A stretch of DNA of 64,000 nucleotides from Datisca glomerata (GCA_003255025.1 QANY01005285.1:509001-573000), one strand, 5' to 3'. Positions 45,807-57,840 are shown, counted from the first letter of the stretch. Notes: a model not told the origin generated them from the sequence alone. Numbers and translations are program-made.

Positions 45807-46139
45807 GACTTAGGTTCAAATAAAGAACCATGGCTCCATTTTCGCTTTGAGAAGGACTTATGAACTACCCATTTTCAATGGCTTAGGTTTAAACAAAGAA
45901 CCATGGCTTTGCTTGTAAGCCTACTTCTTGTTCAGATTTTATCATACCATCATGAGTGTTTTCCTCTTTGTGAGCAGCTTTAGCTTGGTATTGGTAGGAC
46001 TTGATTTTAGCATTTTTTATTACAAGTATTTTTTGTTTTTTTAAACATAGTTTTTCAAGATGCTATTTGACAGGTCGTTGTTAATCTTCCTGTTGAGGAT
46101 GCTGCCGTTAACCCTTATGTTGGAGATTTCATTATCATA

Positions 46140-46720
46140 GTTTTTTGTATGCTTTTGTAATTTCCCTTTCTTCAAGATTTTACAAATTTCATCTATTCTT
46201 TCATCTGCTTCTCACTTTGTGTTTCTTTGTTCACTTTCCTTTCCTTTGTTTCTCTTTTTATTTTCCACTTCTTCTTTCATCATTTCCACTCTTTCCTTTC
46301 TCCACTTTCACTTTTTCCTTTATCCACTTTCACTTTCTCCACTTTTTGTATTTCTTCCTTTGTTCTTTTTGATTTCCTTAGATGAAACCAACACAATAAC
46401 TGATCGCTTGACCTCACACTTCCCATCTGGCTCTTTTTTGAATTTCTTTTGAAGCTTCATTTGCTTCTCACTTTATTTTTCTCTGCTTTTCTTTATTTTC
46501 CTTGCTGTCATATTTTCTCATTTATCGTTTTTTATTCTTTTTTTCTAAGTGTTGAATACTCATTCCAAGATATTGTCCGCCTTCCTCCTTTGCAATTCTC
46601 TTTTCTTTTCAGAGCACTTCTTTCTTTTCAAAGCTCTTCCTTTTCGAAACTTCCTCCATTTTCAGACTTATTTCTTTTTAGTTTCCTTTATAGGGTAGTG
46701 CTGCAGACACCATTCATCAT
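46140..46720 (+). repeat. Pyrimidine-rich low-complexity tract
   Basis: The plus strand is dominated by T and C (for example CACTTTCACTTTTTCCTTT), with loose repeats of CTTTCTCCACTTTCACTTT. Hydrophobic Phe/Leu/Ser-rich open frames here have no domain and are a composition effect. Confidence 0.6.
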
Positions 46721-47025
46721 GGACTTAAACTCTCAGTGAGCTCAGTGGCCTTTTTTCTTTAGAAAGCAAAAGCCTTCATGGACATGAACTCTTGGTGAGC
46801 TAAGTGACCCGTTTCCATTTCTTTTAGAAAGCAAAAGTTTTCATAGACATAAGCTCTTGGTGAGCTTAAGAGCCCGTTACTGTTTCTTTTAAGAAGCAAA
46901 AGCTTTCATGGACATAAGCTCTTGGTGAGCTCAGGGGCCAGTTTCATTGTGAGATCGATGTTTGTAGACACTCCTAAAGACATAAACTTTTCGTAAAGCT
47001 CAGCGGCCCTAAATTTCATATCAGG
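46710..47025 (+). repeat. Minisatellite of about 63-bp units
   Basis: Four to five units follow the order CATGGACATAAGCTCTTGGT, then GAGCTCAGTGGCCCGTTTC, then TTTTAGAAAGCAAAAGCTT. The last copies are diverged and contain insertions. Confidence 0.75.
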
Positions 47026-47159
47026 CTTTTTCTAGAGTTTTGCCATTTCTCTTTTCATTTTCTTTTTCTCATACGTAAATATCTGCGACAAGAATGTTGT
47101 ACAACACTATATATAATATTTTAATGAGTAGAGTATGAGTATACCGTAACTTTCTTCTA

Positions 47160-47790
47160 GAAGCTCAAATTTTATTCCGTAAAGAATTTAAAGAAACTGA
47201 CTTACGTAGCTTTGTAGAGATGTATGATTTGTCTCATAATTAAGTTTAAATGTCTTGGTGAAGCTTAATAAATAAAGCTGACTGTTATGTACAGTCTTCT
47301 TTCCCGAACATCCTCCATGAGAATTTTCATATCTATTTATTAGGAACTCCGAACTAAATTTTGTAAAATTTACCGAGAAGTAGACTTATGTATATTTTCG
47401 ATGATATAAGGTTTGCCATGTAGTTGACTTCCAGTAAATTCAATTGAAGTTCTGAAGTTGACCATTCTGCATATTCTACTTTTTTGAACAACCTTCACGA
47501 AAATCATCATAACTTTTTGTTGTGAGCTCCAAAATCAATTCTGGAAAATTTTCCAAGAAGTAGACTTCCATATCTTCGTAATAATATATGAGTCGACTTG
47601 TGATCAGCTACAAATTGGTTCAGTATAATTTCTAAAATTTACTATTCTACGTAATCTTCATTTCTAAATAGCATGCACGAAAATTATCATAGTTTTTGAC
47701 CGGGAGCTCCAAATCAAATTCCGTAAAATTTTCCAAGAAGTATACTTTTTGTATATTTAAGATTTGTCATGTAATTTCCTTCCAACATTT
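47160..47790 (+). repeat. Tandem array of about 190-bp units
   Basis: Roughly three and a half copies contain GAGCTCCAAATCAAATTCCG, then TAAAATTTTCCAAGAAGTA, then a GACTT...GTATATTT stretch and a TTGCCATGTAGTTGACTTCC-like part. Divergence between copies is substantial, so the array is old. Confidence 0.65.
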
Positions 47791-47939
47791 TCTACTCCCG
47801 TTGCCTTTCCCATAGTTGAGAGCGGTTCCTGTTGTCACGATTTCCTCTGTTCTCGTTGTCAAGACATCCCGTTGTTAAGACTTTTTTTGTTGGCAAGACA
47901 CTTTCCATTCCGCGTCTGATAATTCCAGATTTTTTAGTT

Positions 47940-48415
47940 AATCTAACTCATCGGAGGACCAAGAGTTGTTTGATCGAGCCCAAGCAGACATAAGGATGAC
48001 AAAAAGACTTTGCAGTAAATTTGTTGGTCCCGTTGAGAAGAGGACCCAGACGGATACTTCAAGCTCTTCCCGCTCAGAGCTCCCACTCACAGCGTCCCCG
48101 CTGCGCAGATCGAGACTCCCTCAAATTATGATCCTCCTTTTCCACCATTTCCTGTTGTGCCTGCTGTGGGTACTCCCCCTCCGGGAAATGGTTCCGGGTC
48201 CCAGAGCATTGCTGCTGGTGAATCTTTACTAGCTCTATGGAGGTTGAAATGATTTTCCAATGCTCCAATTCCAGAATTTGTGAGTTTCCTTGATGATGTT
48301 GTGGCTTTTCACGTTGTTCTTTACGGCATTCAGTCTGATGCTGATACTAACAGCATGAATATGCTTGGTATTGGCGAGCTCGTCAACAACTTGAGTTATG
48401 ATTTGATGTGGGTAA
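47940..48415 (+). pseudogene. Coding-like fragments of unknown origin
   Basis: A frame from about 47966 reads DRAQADIRMTKRLCSKFVG, then PVEKRTQTDTSSSSRSE. A shifted frame continues IETPSNYDPPFPPFPVVPAV, then GTPPPGNGSGSQSIAAGESL up to a stop near 48250, and another frame has FLDDVVAFHVVLYGIQSDAD and IGELVNNLSYDLMW (48289-48410). The composition (Ser/Pro-rich, few rare codons) looks coding and contrasts with its surroundings. It could be a captured host-gene piece or gag remnant. I do not recognise the family. Confidence 0.4.
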
Positions 48416-48599
48416 AATTTTCTATTCCTTTCTCAAGACATTTTTTTCCGTTCTCAAGACTTTTCTCGTTCTCATTGTTTGTTTGTCCCTTATTTTCCTG
48501 CACTTTTACACACGGAAAAGAAAAGAGAAGATCTTCGAATATACACTGATTGAAATTTTATTTTTTTCGTTTGTCAATCAAGAAAGATTTTTTAGATAA

Positions 48600-48890
48600 G
48601 CTTAAATTTAAAATTGGAATCCAAGATTTGATTTGATTTTAAAATTTAAAATTTAAAACAATCTTATCATAACAAGTTCTAGATAAGATGTTTCAAAATT
48701 CAAAACATGATTTAAAATTTGAATTAGAATTCAAATTCAGGATAATCTTATCAGAGCAAATTTTTGATAAGATATTTTATTGTTCAAAATACGACAATCT
48801 TATCGTTTCAAATAAGATATTTCAAAATTCAAATTATAATTTAAGATTCAAATTTGAATTTAAAATTTAAAATTTTATTTTACATGCATC
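48600..48890. repeat. A/T-rich direct and inverted short repeats
   Basis: Repeated TTCAAAATTCAAA, AAATTTAAAATTTAAAA and GATAAGAT/ATCTTATC motifs alternate, giving local self-complementarity. Similar low-complexity DNA occurs in the copia leader near 62530-62840. Confidence 0.5.
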
Positions 48891-49029
48891 AAATTGATTT
48901 TAACAAATTCTTTTTTCAACCTTTTCAGATCTATTTTTCTTTATTTCAAATAATAATGGCGTAAAAGAAATATGCCAATAATAACGTTAATCGAGTAAAC
49001 AAGAACGAGTTTACCCTTTTTCACTTCCG

Positions 49030-49400
49030 GTTCCACTGCCATGTCATTTCCATTTCGACTTCCAGTCTGTTTCCATCTTCAGTCTCGTACCCGTTGCCGT
49101 TTTCATCCTTGTTGCCACGACATTTCCATTGTCGTTGCCACAACGTTTCCCGTTCTAGTTGCCACAATGTTTCTCATTCTCAACATTTCCCATCTCAACA
49201 TTTCCCGTTCCCGCTCCCGTTGCCATAACGTTTCTCGTTCCCGTTGTAACAACATTTTTCGTTCTCAACATTTCTTGTTCTCGTTCTCACAACATTTCCC
49301 GTTCCCATTGCCACAACGCTTCCCGTTCCTGTCGCCATTCCTTTTCCATTTATGTTTTCATGACATTTTCATTTACATCATTATGACATCTTTGTTCCTG
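49030..49400 (+). repeat. Minisatellite of about 25-30-bp CGTTGCCACAAC units
   Basis: Roughly ten degenerate copies of TTCCCGTTCCCGTTGCCACA with an AACGTTTC part are visible, with variants that lose the GCCAC piece. Two overlapping open frames (120 and 75 codons) are repeat-driven. Confidence 0.75.
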
Positions 49401-49540
49401 TAGTCAGGACGTCTCCATTTTCATCGTTTATTCATCATTTTTTACTGTCGCAGGTAGAGCTTCAATCGCCCGAAAGTCCATGGGCTTCGTCGTCCCCTCG
49501 TGGTGGTTGTTGAATTTGCTAAATTCAATTCAACGAATAA

Positions 49541-50730
49541 TGTTAATTGCAGGTGTATAAGAAAACTAAAAATTCAGTATTTTTTATTTACATTTTAGAA
49601 ATGTAAAATTTGGTTGCCAAAAATATTTCGCGACCAGTTTTTTTCATCACAAAAGGTCTAACGTGATTAGTTTCATTTTCATCGTGAAAGGCTTTGCTGA
49701 TGAAGCTAATGCAATGACTGTCGCGACAAAAATATTTTCGTCGGTGAAATCATTGCCAACAAATTTTGAAGGTTTTAGCGATAAAAATGTTGATCGCTAA
49801 AACCATATTTCTTGTAGTGATTTTAGTGTAACGAGAATGATCTCTAAAGTCCATCTACAATGAGGGAAATAATAGGTAATAGTCTAAGATGATTGACATC
49901 TTTCCTAAAATGCATAAATTGACATTTAAAACAAACTAGAAGTAAACACTTGACCTTACCTCTATTATATATGATAGTGTCCCACCTCATGAGAGGATAT
50001 AAATTATCTCTCGTTCACATTATTGTTATTCAGCAAAAACACTTATATGACTTATCATCATTGTTGTTGAGGGGGCGTTTGATTTAGTTTTGAGCGTTTT
50101 GGAAGGAATTTCTCGAGTTTTTCTCTTGCTCTCAACAAGAGCACGAAATGTAAAGGAAAAAATTCACTGTCTTTGATAATCGGTCATGAATTTTCTACAT
50201 CATAATATGAAAATATAAAAAATAATTTAGAGAGTGAATTAGAGAATAAAGACACCATGAATTACGTGAAAAATTCTTAAAAGGAAGAAAAACCATGAGA
50301 AGATTTTGATAGTATTTCATTATGAAGAAAAGATTTACAAGGCTAAAACAAGCTGCATGGTCGACTTGTTTCTTACGGGTGTTGAGAGTTGTTGTGTTCT
50401 GTTTGGAGTTATATCTTGACTCTATTTATAAGCATTCATGTAATCTGATACAACTTATCTAATTTTATCTGAAAATATGATCAACAGAATATTCCTCGAA
50501 GATCCAGTTTATCAACATTGATAACTTAAGTAAATCTTGACCGTTTGATCAATCTAATGGTCTTGATTAACTTCTTTTTCGATTGCCACATCGACAATCC
50601 ATGTACTTTCGTCTGATTGGTCTGTTCTTCATAACCGTCTAGTTGATCCTAAGGTTCTCGCTCTATCTACTTTTCGATTGAGTCTTCGTCTAGATCTTGT
50701 CATGTATCGTGTGAAATTTTATCTGTACAT
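49541..50730 (+). repeat. Segmental duplication, copy 2 (CACTA right end plus flank)
   Basis: It matches 43527-44935. The CACTA terminus here is ATTTCTTGTAGTG (to 49818), closer to the consensus than in copy 1. It is followed by the same flank ATTTTAGTGTAACGAGAATG. There is no matching left CACTA end nearby, which again supports duplication over an independent insertion. Small indels and about one mismatch per 10-15 bases suggest an old event. Confidence 0.8.
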
Positions 50731-52886
50731 ATACTATTGATAATCACAATTATACGATCATGTACTCCTTAAATGTTACATTTGAAGAGTCCATGAGTGG
50801 TTATAGTGATAAATTGTCATTTTAAAAAAAGAAGAAGAAAGAAAGTAATTTACTGTAGGCTTAAATTAATGTTAGATTCACAGTTGCATTTAAGTTAATG
50901 ACCATCAAATAGTGGGAAAAAACAAAAGGAATGCAGCCATACAAGCGTGGGCGTGGGCGTGGGTTGCCAGTGGGGGTGGGGGGTCTTTAGAGTATAATGA
51001 ACATTCTCAAAGTCTTTGAATGTGGAGTGGACGCACTATACGCATTTGCTTTATAAGAGGAGATTACAATTAAATATGTATTTTGTTTTAATTCATGTCA
51101 GTCCGCATGAGAGAGCGACAGACAGACTTGTGAATGACGCAAAAATGTAATCATCTTAATGCACTTATAATTTTGTCTACTAGACTTCTCTTTCACGATT
51201 TATAAATGCTTGATTAAACCTAATCCTATTGAACTCTAATAAAGCAACCAGTTCTTTAAAAAAAAAAGTAACCATCAAAATAATGTGCACACGTCCACTT
51301 TCGGCCACAGAAGTAACAACCTAAATGAAATTGGGAGAGTTCAAATAGAATCGAGTGATAATATTTGAACTCTACATCGTGTTCTCCTAAATTTTTTACA
51401 CGAGTTAGTATAAATGGTTGACTTCTATACAAGTTAGCCTTTGAAAATTATTTTTCACTTAAGAGGATTCGAACGTGAGCCAACTCTGTGGGTTAAAAAT
51501 AGTTGATCACATTCGTTACTTCTCTTTCTCACCCGATACTATTGTCCAACAATTATTTTGCATAATAAATAAATACTAGCCAATTATAATTATTTTAAAC
51601 TTGATTATTATTGAATTAATGACAGATCTATATGATTATGCTTAGTTTAAATAGTAATTAAAAGTCAATGAAATCCATGATTATTGATTTTGAGGCTACA
51701 TCCATGTCTATTCATGATTATTGCAATTAACTCTGCTTAGGGGACATTTAGATGATGAAACGTTGTAGTTAATTAATAAGTGGTGCACAAATTGAGACAT
51801 TATATAGCAACAAATATGTACCTCTTTAGTATCAGTATAATGTGATAATCGTAGTAATTCCGAGTATTGAAGAATTAGGTAAAAAGGAAATTTTTTTTTG
51901 AGAATGTGTAGTTATATTCTTGAATCGATGATTATTTCTATACACTGCAAAAAAAAAAACTTTTATACATCAAGCTAAGCCAATAATTTTAGGGATTTTT
52001 CTAAGGTTAAGGTAGAAAATTATGGTGAGTCAACTTTTCTACTGAGTGATTTATGGCCTCCTCTCAGAATCCTAGATTATAAGTATAGACAAAAATTGTA
52101 GACCAAAACGGGTTGCAACCTGAACACCTTTGTCAGCATGCATGTCAACATTTTGTTTGTTCCGGTTTGATTCTCTTGTAGATCTAATTCATATAGCTAG
52201 GTTTAGCGATAGATGAACTACATTATTGATATTGGTCCTAAAACAGAGACAATAGGTATAATTATTCCGTAAACAACCAACTATGTGGTGCTATACATGC
52301 GAGCTGACATCCAATGGAGGTAGCACTAACTAAGCGAATATCGCGTCATAGTTGGATGTTGATTGATGAGTTATATTTCTAGACTATTTCTCGATAACTG
52401 GTGTTATGAATTTATGTAATTTACTATTTTATTAATACATTTACAATCTCATGATCAATCCTATATGCCCAATTCAGATAAAATTGAAGTAAACGAAGTC
52501 TCATTACTCGAATTTTTCAATCATGGTCATTGTGTCTAATTACTTAGAATTGTTGAGTTGCATGCACTTTCACAGGATGAAGTTAATTATCATGCTATTA
52601 TTTTGTCATTGGGTCATGCTACTATGTTGGTAGCCTTACAATATATGATACTGAAGATTTGTTGAACCCCTTAACATATTTGTTGGATTCTCTCAACACA
52701 TTTATTAAACCTCCTAAACTTGAATTCCAATTTTGTGAACACCTGACATATTTTTTGAACTCCTAAACTAAAAGTTCAAACTTCTTACTAGCTAGTGATC
52801 TAATTATTACTATGCAAGTGTATTACTGTACAACATATAGAGATATCCCCATGTATGTTTTTATGACTATATTAAATAATTAACAG
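50731..52886. other. Intergenic region
   Basis: A/T-rich. A short G-rich patch with GGGCGTGGGCGTGGG and GGGGGTGGGGGG lies at 50948-50983. I see no gene, bounded transposon or RNA gene. Upstream exons of the gene fragment at 52887 might lie here, but I could not recognise any. Confidence 0.5.
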
Positions 52887-53386
52887 GGCATGCTGCTTGA
52901 CGAACTGGTTGCCTGCAAATGCAAGTTTCAAAGCCATATAAGACTTCAAAGTCCTCCAGCTTCTAAAATATGGGAAGATTGGTTAGAGAACACTAGCTTG
53001 GATAATATTCAAGTGGATGATCTTAAACCATTATTTGAGAGCACGAGTCTTGTTAACGCTGAGCAAGAGGGTCGCAGTGCAAGATCTCTACTCAACTCCT
53101 CCTCTTCAATTCAAGTCAGTAATAACCTATTATGGGACCCTCTTAGTACAATAAATCCAGAGCAACTGCATAAGGAAATCTTTAGACCAAGAAGATAGTA
53201 GAACAATTGGTTAGTATAAAAATGCCTAGGTTGATTTTATCTAGCTTGTCTGAAGCGTATTTTTCTTTGTTGGGTGAATAGCGGTTTTTGGGGTTGCATG
53301 AGGATGATGAAGTAAACGCTACCCATGATTCATCTGCCACTGTCAATTCAAAGTTGGATATTGATGCTTCATGTATTTTGTTTCAG
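52887..53386 (+). pseudogene. Two exons of an unrecognised plant gene
   Basis: Exon A (52887-53114) follows TTAACAG and ends at CAA|GTCAGT. It encodes 76 residues including GMLLDELVACKCKFQSHIRL and KIWEDWLENTSLDNIQVDDL. Exon B (53282-53386) lies between GAATAG and a TTTCAG|GTGG donor and encodes RFLGLHEDDEVNATHDSSA through SKLDIDASCILFQ. Both are whole codons in phase 0, both lack stops, and the 167-bp intron is GT-AG, so they look like genuine exons. No start, end or known domain is visible. A copia LTR begins 55 bp after exon B. This is either a broken gene or part of one whose other exons I cannot see. Confidence 0.45.
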
Positions 53387-53440
53387 GTGGCAATAATATC
53401 ATGCACCAAAATATCTAATTGCTTGATAGAATGACATTTT

Positions 53441-53587
53441 TGTTATCTTTTTAAGTTCATGAGATTAGTGTTCCACATGAATAAAGAAGAAGAAGAGTCA
53501 AAGAGAGTGAAGCAAAAAGAGAGAACACCTTGATTAAAGAATGCCTCAGTTATACTTTTCTCATTAACCTTTGATAAAAAAACCAAT

Positions 53588-53651
<64 letters not shown>

Positions 53652-53761
53652 CAAAACCAAAGATCAAACTAATAATGGTAAAACTAAAGAAGGAGAGATA
53701 AGGCAGCTACAAAACATGTGTGCCTGCATGGGATACAAACATACAATAATAACTGCTAACA
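53441..53761 (-). repeat. Copia 3' LTR (321 bp, minus orientation)
   Basis: On the minus strand it begins TGTTAGCAGTTATTATTG, just after the purine tract GCTTGAGGGGGGC, and ends AAAAAGATAACA. The TGTTA/TAACA ends are inverted repeats. It contains an (AT)n-(AG)n microsatellite. The associated pol lies to the right (53762-55420). Confidence 0.8.
53592..53649. repeat. (AT)n(AG)n microsatellite
   Basis: About 14 AT units run directly into about 15 AG units inside the copia LTR. The dinucleotide length is probably variable between individuals. Confidence 0.9.
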
Positions 53762-55425
53762 GCCCCCCTCAAGCTAATGCTGAGTGCAATAGAAGCAACA
53801 GTTTGGACCTAATGAAGCTGAAAGTAGCAAAAGGCATTACCGTAGTAAATATATCAGCTAATTGGTCCTGAGAGCTAATGTAGCTAACAACTAAATCATT
53901 TTTGGCTACTTTCTCTCTTATGAAATGATAGTCAAACTATATATGTTTCATTCAGGCATGAAAAACTGGGTTTGATGCAAGAGATATTGCTGAGATGCTA
54001 TCACACCACAGTTGAGGGGGAAATTTTAGAGAGATGTGTAGGTCTTTGAGAAGCTACCTTATCCATAAAACCTCTGTAGTAGTGTTGGCAAGGCTTCTAT
54101 ATTTTGCCTCTATCGTTGATTGAGCTACAGTGGACTACTTTTTAGCTGACTAGGAGATAGGATTATCACCAAGAAAGATTACATAATCCGATGTTCACCT
54201 TCTATCACTTGAATCTCCTGCCTAATCCGCGTCAGTAAAGGCATTGATACATATTTTTCCCTTCTGAAATAGAATCCTGTAGTCTGAAGTTCCCTTAAGA
54301 TACCTAAGTATTCATTTAACGGCAGTGAGATGTAGAGTAGAAGGATTGTGTAAAAATTGACACACTTTGTTTGGTGTAAAAGTAATGCAGGGTCTTGTAA
54401 ACGTTAGATATTCAAAACCTCCCATGAGAATTCTATAAGATGTAGGATCAGGAAGTTGGGAAGTAGCTTTTTCATATAGATATTCTTTAGTAGACATTGG
54501 AGTTTTGCAAGGTTTAGCATTGGTGAGTCATGCCTTGTCTAGTAAGTTGAGGATATACTTTTGTTGATGAACCAAGATGCCTTTGGAATTTTGATTAACC
54601 TGCAACCCAATAAACAATTTGACAGATCCAAGATCTGTCATCTCAAACTTAGAATTAAGATTTTGCACAAGATCTTTAATAACAGTAGTATTGGTTCCAG
54701 TAATAATGAGATCATCAACATAAAGTAATAGATATACTACAGAAGAACCAAACTTATATATAAACAGAGAGGTATCAACACTAGAAGCAGAAAAACCTAA
54801 GCCATTAAGATAGGTAGTAAACCTTACAAACCAGACCCTTGGTGAGGATTTATGTAGTCTACAAACATAATCAGGATGTTTAGAATCAACAAAGCCATGT
54901 GGCTGACTCATATATACTTCTTCCTGTAAGTGACCATAAGGGAGGCATTCTTTACATCTAGCTGATGTAACAACTAAGAGAATTGGGCAACAAGAGAAAA
55001 GAGAATTATTACAGTAGTGGATTTGACAACAGGGCTAATGTTTCAACATAATTTATGTTCGGTTACTGGTGGAAGCCTTTGGCAACCAACCTAACGTTGT
55101 ACCACTTTATGGTTCCATCAGCATTATGTTTTAACCTTTAAACTCATTTACATCCTATAAAGTTTTTGTTAGGGGGAAGAGGAGTAAGATACCACATACC
55201 ATGTTTTTGTAGGGCGTTAAACTCATCTGCCATTGCAGTTCTCCAATTTAGGGATTTAGAAGCCTGGCTATAAGAATTAGGTTCAGTTTCTGATTGCTTA
55301 GGACTGACAGGTTGAGAAAAATCAAGATAAACTCTTTTCTTGTTGATCCCTGATTTGGGTCTAGTATGCATGGAATGTGTATTACTAGGTTGCTCATTTG
55401 AAAAAGTAGAAACAGAAGAGAAAGT
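53762..55425 (-). mobile_element. 5'-truncated Ty1/copia pol (RT and RNase H, minus strand)
   Basis: From right to left the minus strand encodes ASKSLNWRTAMADEFNALQK and HGMWYLTPLPPNKNFIGCK at the RT start. Next come SQPHGFVDSKHPDYVCRLHK, YLLLYVDDLIITGTNTTVI with the YVDD catalytic box, and LGSVKLFIGLQVNQNSKGIL. A degraded RNase H region (about 53780-54500) ends at the purine tract before the LTR. It differs from the long-LTR copia family in both RT sequence and LTR length. Integrase and everything upstream are missing beyond about 55425. Stops and frameshifts are present. Confidence 0.8.
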
Positions 55426-55685
55426 AATATGGAATATGTTATATCAGAGGTGTTAGCCTTATATCTCTATGAGATAATTTTTTATGATAACAAAACATTG
55501 ACGTTGCCAATAAATTTAATCAAATTTGCAGAAGCCATTGAAAAAAATTACCACAAGACATTCCAATTGAAGATCATGAAAATATTTACTTTCATAGGAG
55601 CTCATAAAGCATGAAGATATCTACTTTCATGTAATTTTTATTAGGAGCTTACTCATTTTATTTACCTGTATTAAAGCTCAATTTA
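55426..55685. other. Short spacer between two copia elements
   Basis: A plus-strand frame (55429-55614) contains INLIKFAEAIEKNYHKTF, but I do not recognise it. It may be host DNA that lay between the insertions. Confidence 0.35.
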
Positions 55686-56692
55686 TGTAGGGATAATTAT
55701 TCTTAAATTAAGTGTACACCATAAAAAGCCTAAACACTAAAAATCATATCACTTTTGCACAATAGACAAAATATATGAGATGGGGATAATGACAATGCAC
55801 AAACAAAATAAGTTTCAATTTCAAGTAGATAGAGAGAGATGAAGCTTACCCAAATAGTTTTTTACCATATTGTGTTCTTTTGGGTAAGAGTTTTCCTTAC
55901 CCTTTTGGTCAAGGATTTTTTGTCCTTCTTATTAAGGATGGAATGTCATTTCCTTTGTCTATATTTAAAATTTGAAAATTTCCCTTCTAAACTCTAACCT
56001 CCATCTCCTCTATAAATACACCCCGTTTCTATTCACAAAACACAAAATTCATAGTCAAAAGACTTGCTCTTAAAACTCTCTCAATACTATCCTAAATCTC
56101 TCTTAATATTTTGAGCTTTATACTTGCAAATTTCTTGAGTGAGCAAGATTTGTTTTTGTGAGTTTAGATTGGAGATTCTACTTTTTTGAGAGAGTTACTC
56201 TAAGGGGTCACTTAATCTCGAAACACATAGTCTTGTAAGGTTTAGTTGGCACCCACAAAGTCAATTGGGTTTGTAAGGTTTGGTCTTCACCATTAAAAAG
56301 ATCGTGGAATTAAAAATCTCCAAAGGGGGGCCTTGGAGTGTGGACGTAAGGAAAATATTTTCCGAACCACGTAAAAATATAGTGTGCATATCTTCTTCTC
56401 CTTCTCCTCTTTTTATTTTATGCTATTTATTTTCCACACTTAATTTTTTGTAATTTAATTTCCGCACTTTAAGTTTCCATAATTATTTCATTTGCTTGCT
56501 TTATATTTTCACATCTATACTATCTTACTTCAACATTTTTATCTATTACTTATTTATCTTTTCAAGAGTTAAACTCGTGGAATATTGAAGTTCATTATTG
56601 AACATTCATTTTTCACTTGAGTGTAAAAAAATTTTAATTTGAACACGATCACCGTATTCACCCCCCTCTTGGATTGTCATATCGATCCTACA
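55686..56692 (+). repeat. Copia 5' LTR (1007 bp, plus orientation)
   Basis: It begins TGTAGGGATAATTATTC and ends TATCGATCCTACA, so TGTAGG/CCTACA form perfect inverted ends. CTCTATAAATACACC (about 56009-56023) is a clear TATA box for the element's transcript. A primer-binding site follows after two bases. Confidence 0.85.
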
Positions 56693-56694
56693 AT

Positions 56695-56706
56695 TGGTAT
56701 CAGAGC
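56695..56706 (+). other. Primer-binding site for initiator tRNA-Met
   Basis: TGGTATCAGAGC is a perfect match to the standard plant copia primer site, complementary to the 3' end of initiator methionine tRNA. Confidence 0.9.
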
Positions 56707-56743
56707 TTGGTACTCTATACATAAGACTTAATCATCTTGAGTT

Positions 56744-57840
56744 ATGGCATCCATGAGTGGTTCTTTCATTGAAGTTCAATCTACTACTAGACCTCCATTT
56801 TTCAATAATAATGATTATACTTACTGGAAAGCGAGAATGAGGATTTATATTCAATCGATTGACTATGGCTTATGGGATGTTGTTGAAAATGGTGCTCACA
56901 TTCCATTCAAAATTGTGGATGGTAAAAATATTGTCAAATCAACTAGTGAATGGAATGATGATGATAAAAAGAAGATTTCTTTAAATGTTAAAGCTATGAA
57001 TGTTTTGTTTTGTGTTCTTGATAAAAATGAATTAATAGAATTTCTACATATGAATTCGCTAAATCTATCTGGCACATGTTAGAAGTCACACACGAAGATA
57101 CAAATCAAGTTAAAGAATCTAATATTTGCATACTTGTTCATAGTTATGAATTATTTAAAATGAAGCATGACGAATCCGTACGTGATAGGTTTACTCGTTT
57201 CACCGATATTATTAATGGTTTGATAGCTTTTGGTATGACTTATTCTAATGTTGAAATGGTGAAAAAAACTTTTAGGTGTCTAACAAAGAATTAGGAGGCT
57301 AAGGTGACCGCCATCCAAGAAGCTAAAAATCTCAACACAATTCCTCTTGAAGAACTTATTGACTCATTGATGACGCATGAAATGAGGCTAAATGAAAATG
57401 ACGAAGAAGATACATCAAAGAAGAAAAGCATTGCACTAAAATCAACACTTGAACAATCCGATAGTGAGAAGGATGATATGATGAGGAAGATGACATAGCT
57501 CTACTCACTAGGCGATTCAAGAAATTCTTAAATTGAAAGAAAAATGCTCCAAGAAAAGATGATAAGAAGATACCTCATGACACACTCATGTGCTATGAGT
57601 GTAAAAGCCCGGACACATAAAAGCCGATTGTCTAAATCTGTGTAATGAGCGGAAGAAGTTCAAAAGAAGAGCATTCAAGGAAACTTGGGATGAGACTAAT
57701 GATAGCGACTCCGAAGGCAAAGAAGAAGAAGTTACAAACATGTGTTTCATGACATTAGAAGATGAGATAAGTTCTTCTAAGCTAACTTTAAATGATAAAC
57801 CTAGTATAAAGAACTTGAAAATACTTTTGAGAATAAATAA
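56744..57840 (+). mobile_element. Ty1/copia gag, frameshifted and 3'-truncated
   Basis: The ATG at 56744 starts MASMSGSFIEVQSTTRPPFF, followed by YWKARMRIYIQSIDYGLWDV, the usual opening of one copia gag class. A frameshift near 57050 moves the sequence to HDESVRDRFTRFTDIINGLI and a stop occurs after FRCLTKN (57294). The frame resumes with EAKNLNTIPLEELIDSLMTH. A zinc knuckle (CYEC then KADC, about 57588-57635) is broken by a shift. The sequence ends abruptly near 57840 where LTR DNA of another element in opposite orientation begins, so pol is absent. Confidence 0.85.

Noticed and set aside
45372..45863. 163-codon open frame on the plus strand
   Set aside because: It translates the 37-bp minisatellite. 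The period is not a multiple of three, so the peptide repeats every 37 residues without a domain.
43527..50730. Direct repeats as the two LTRs of a 7-kb retrotransposon
   Set aside because: The repeats contain a CACTA terminus followed by its host flank, lack TG...CA ends, and no primer site or purine tract adjoins them.
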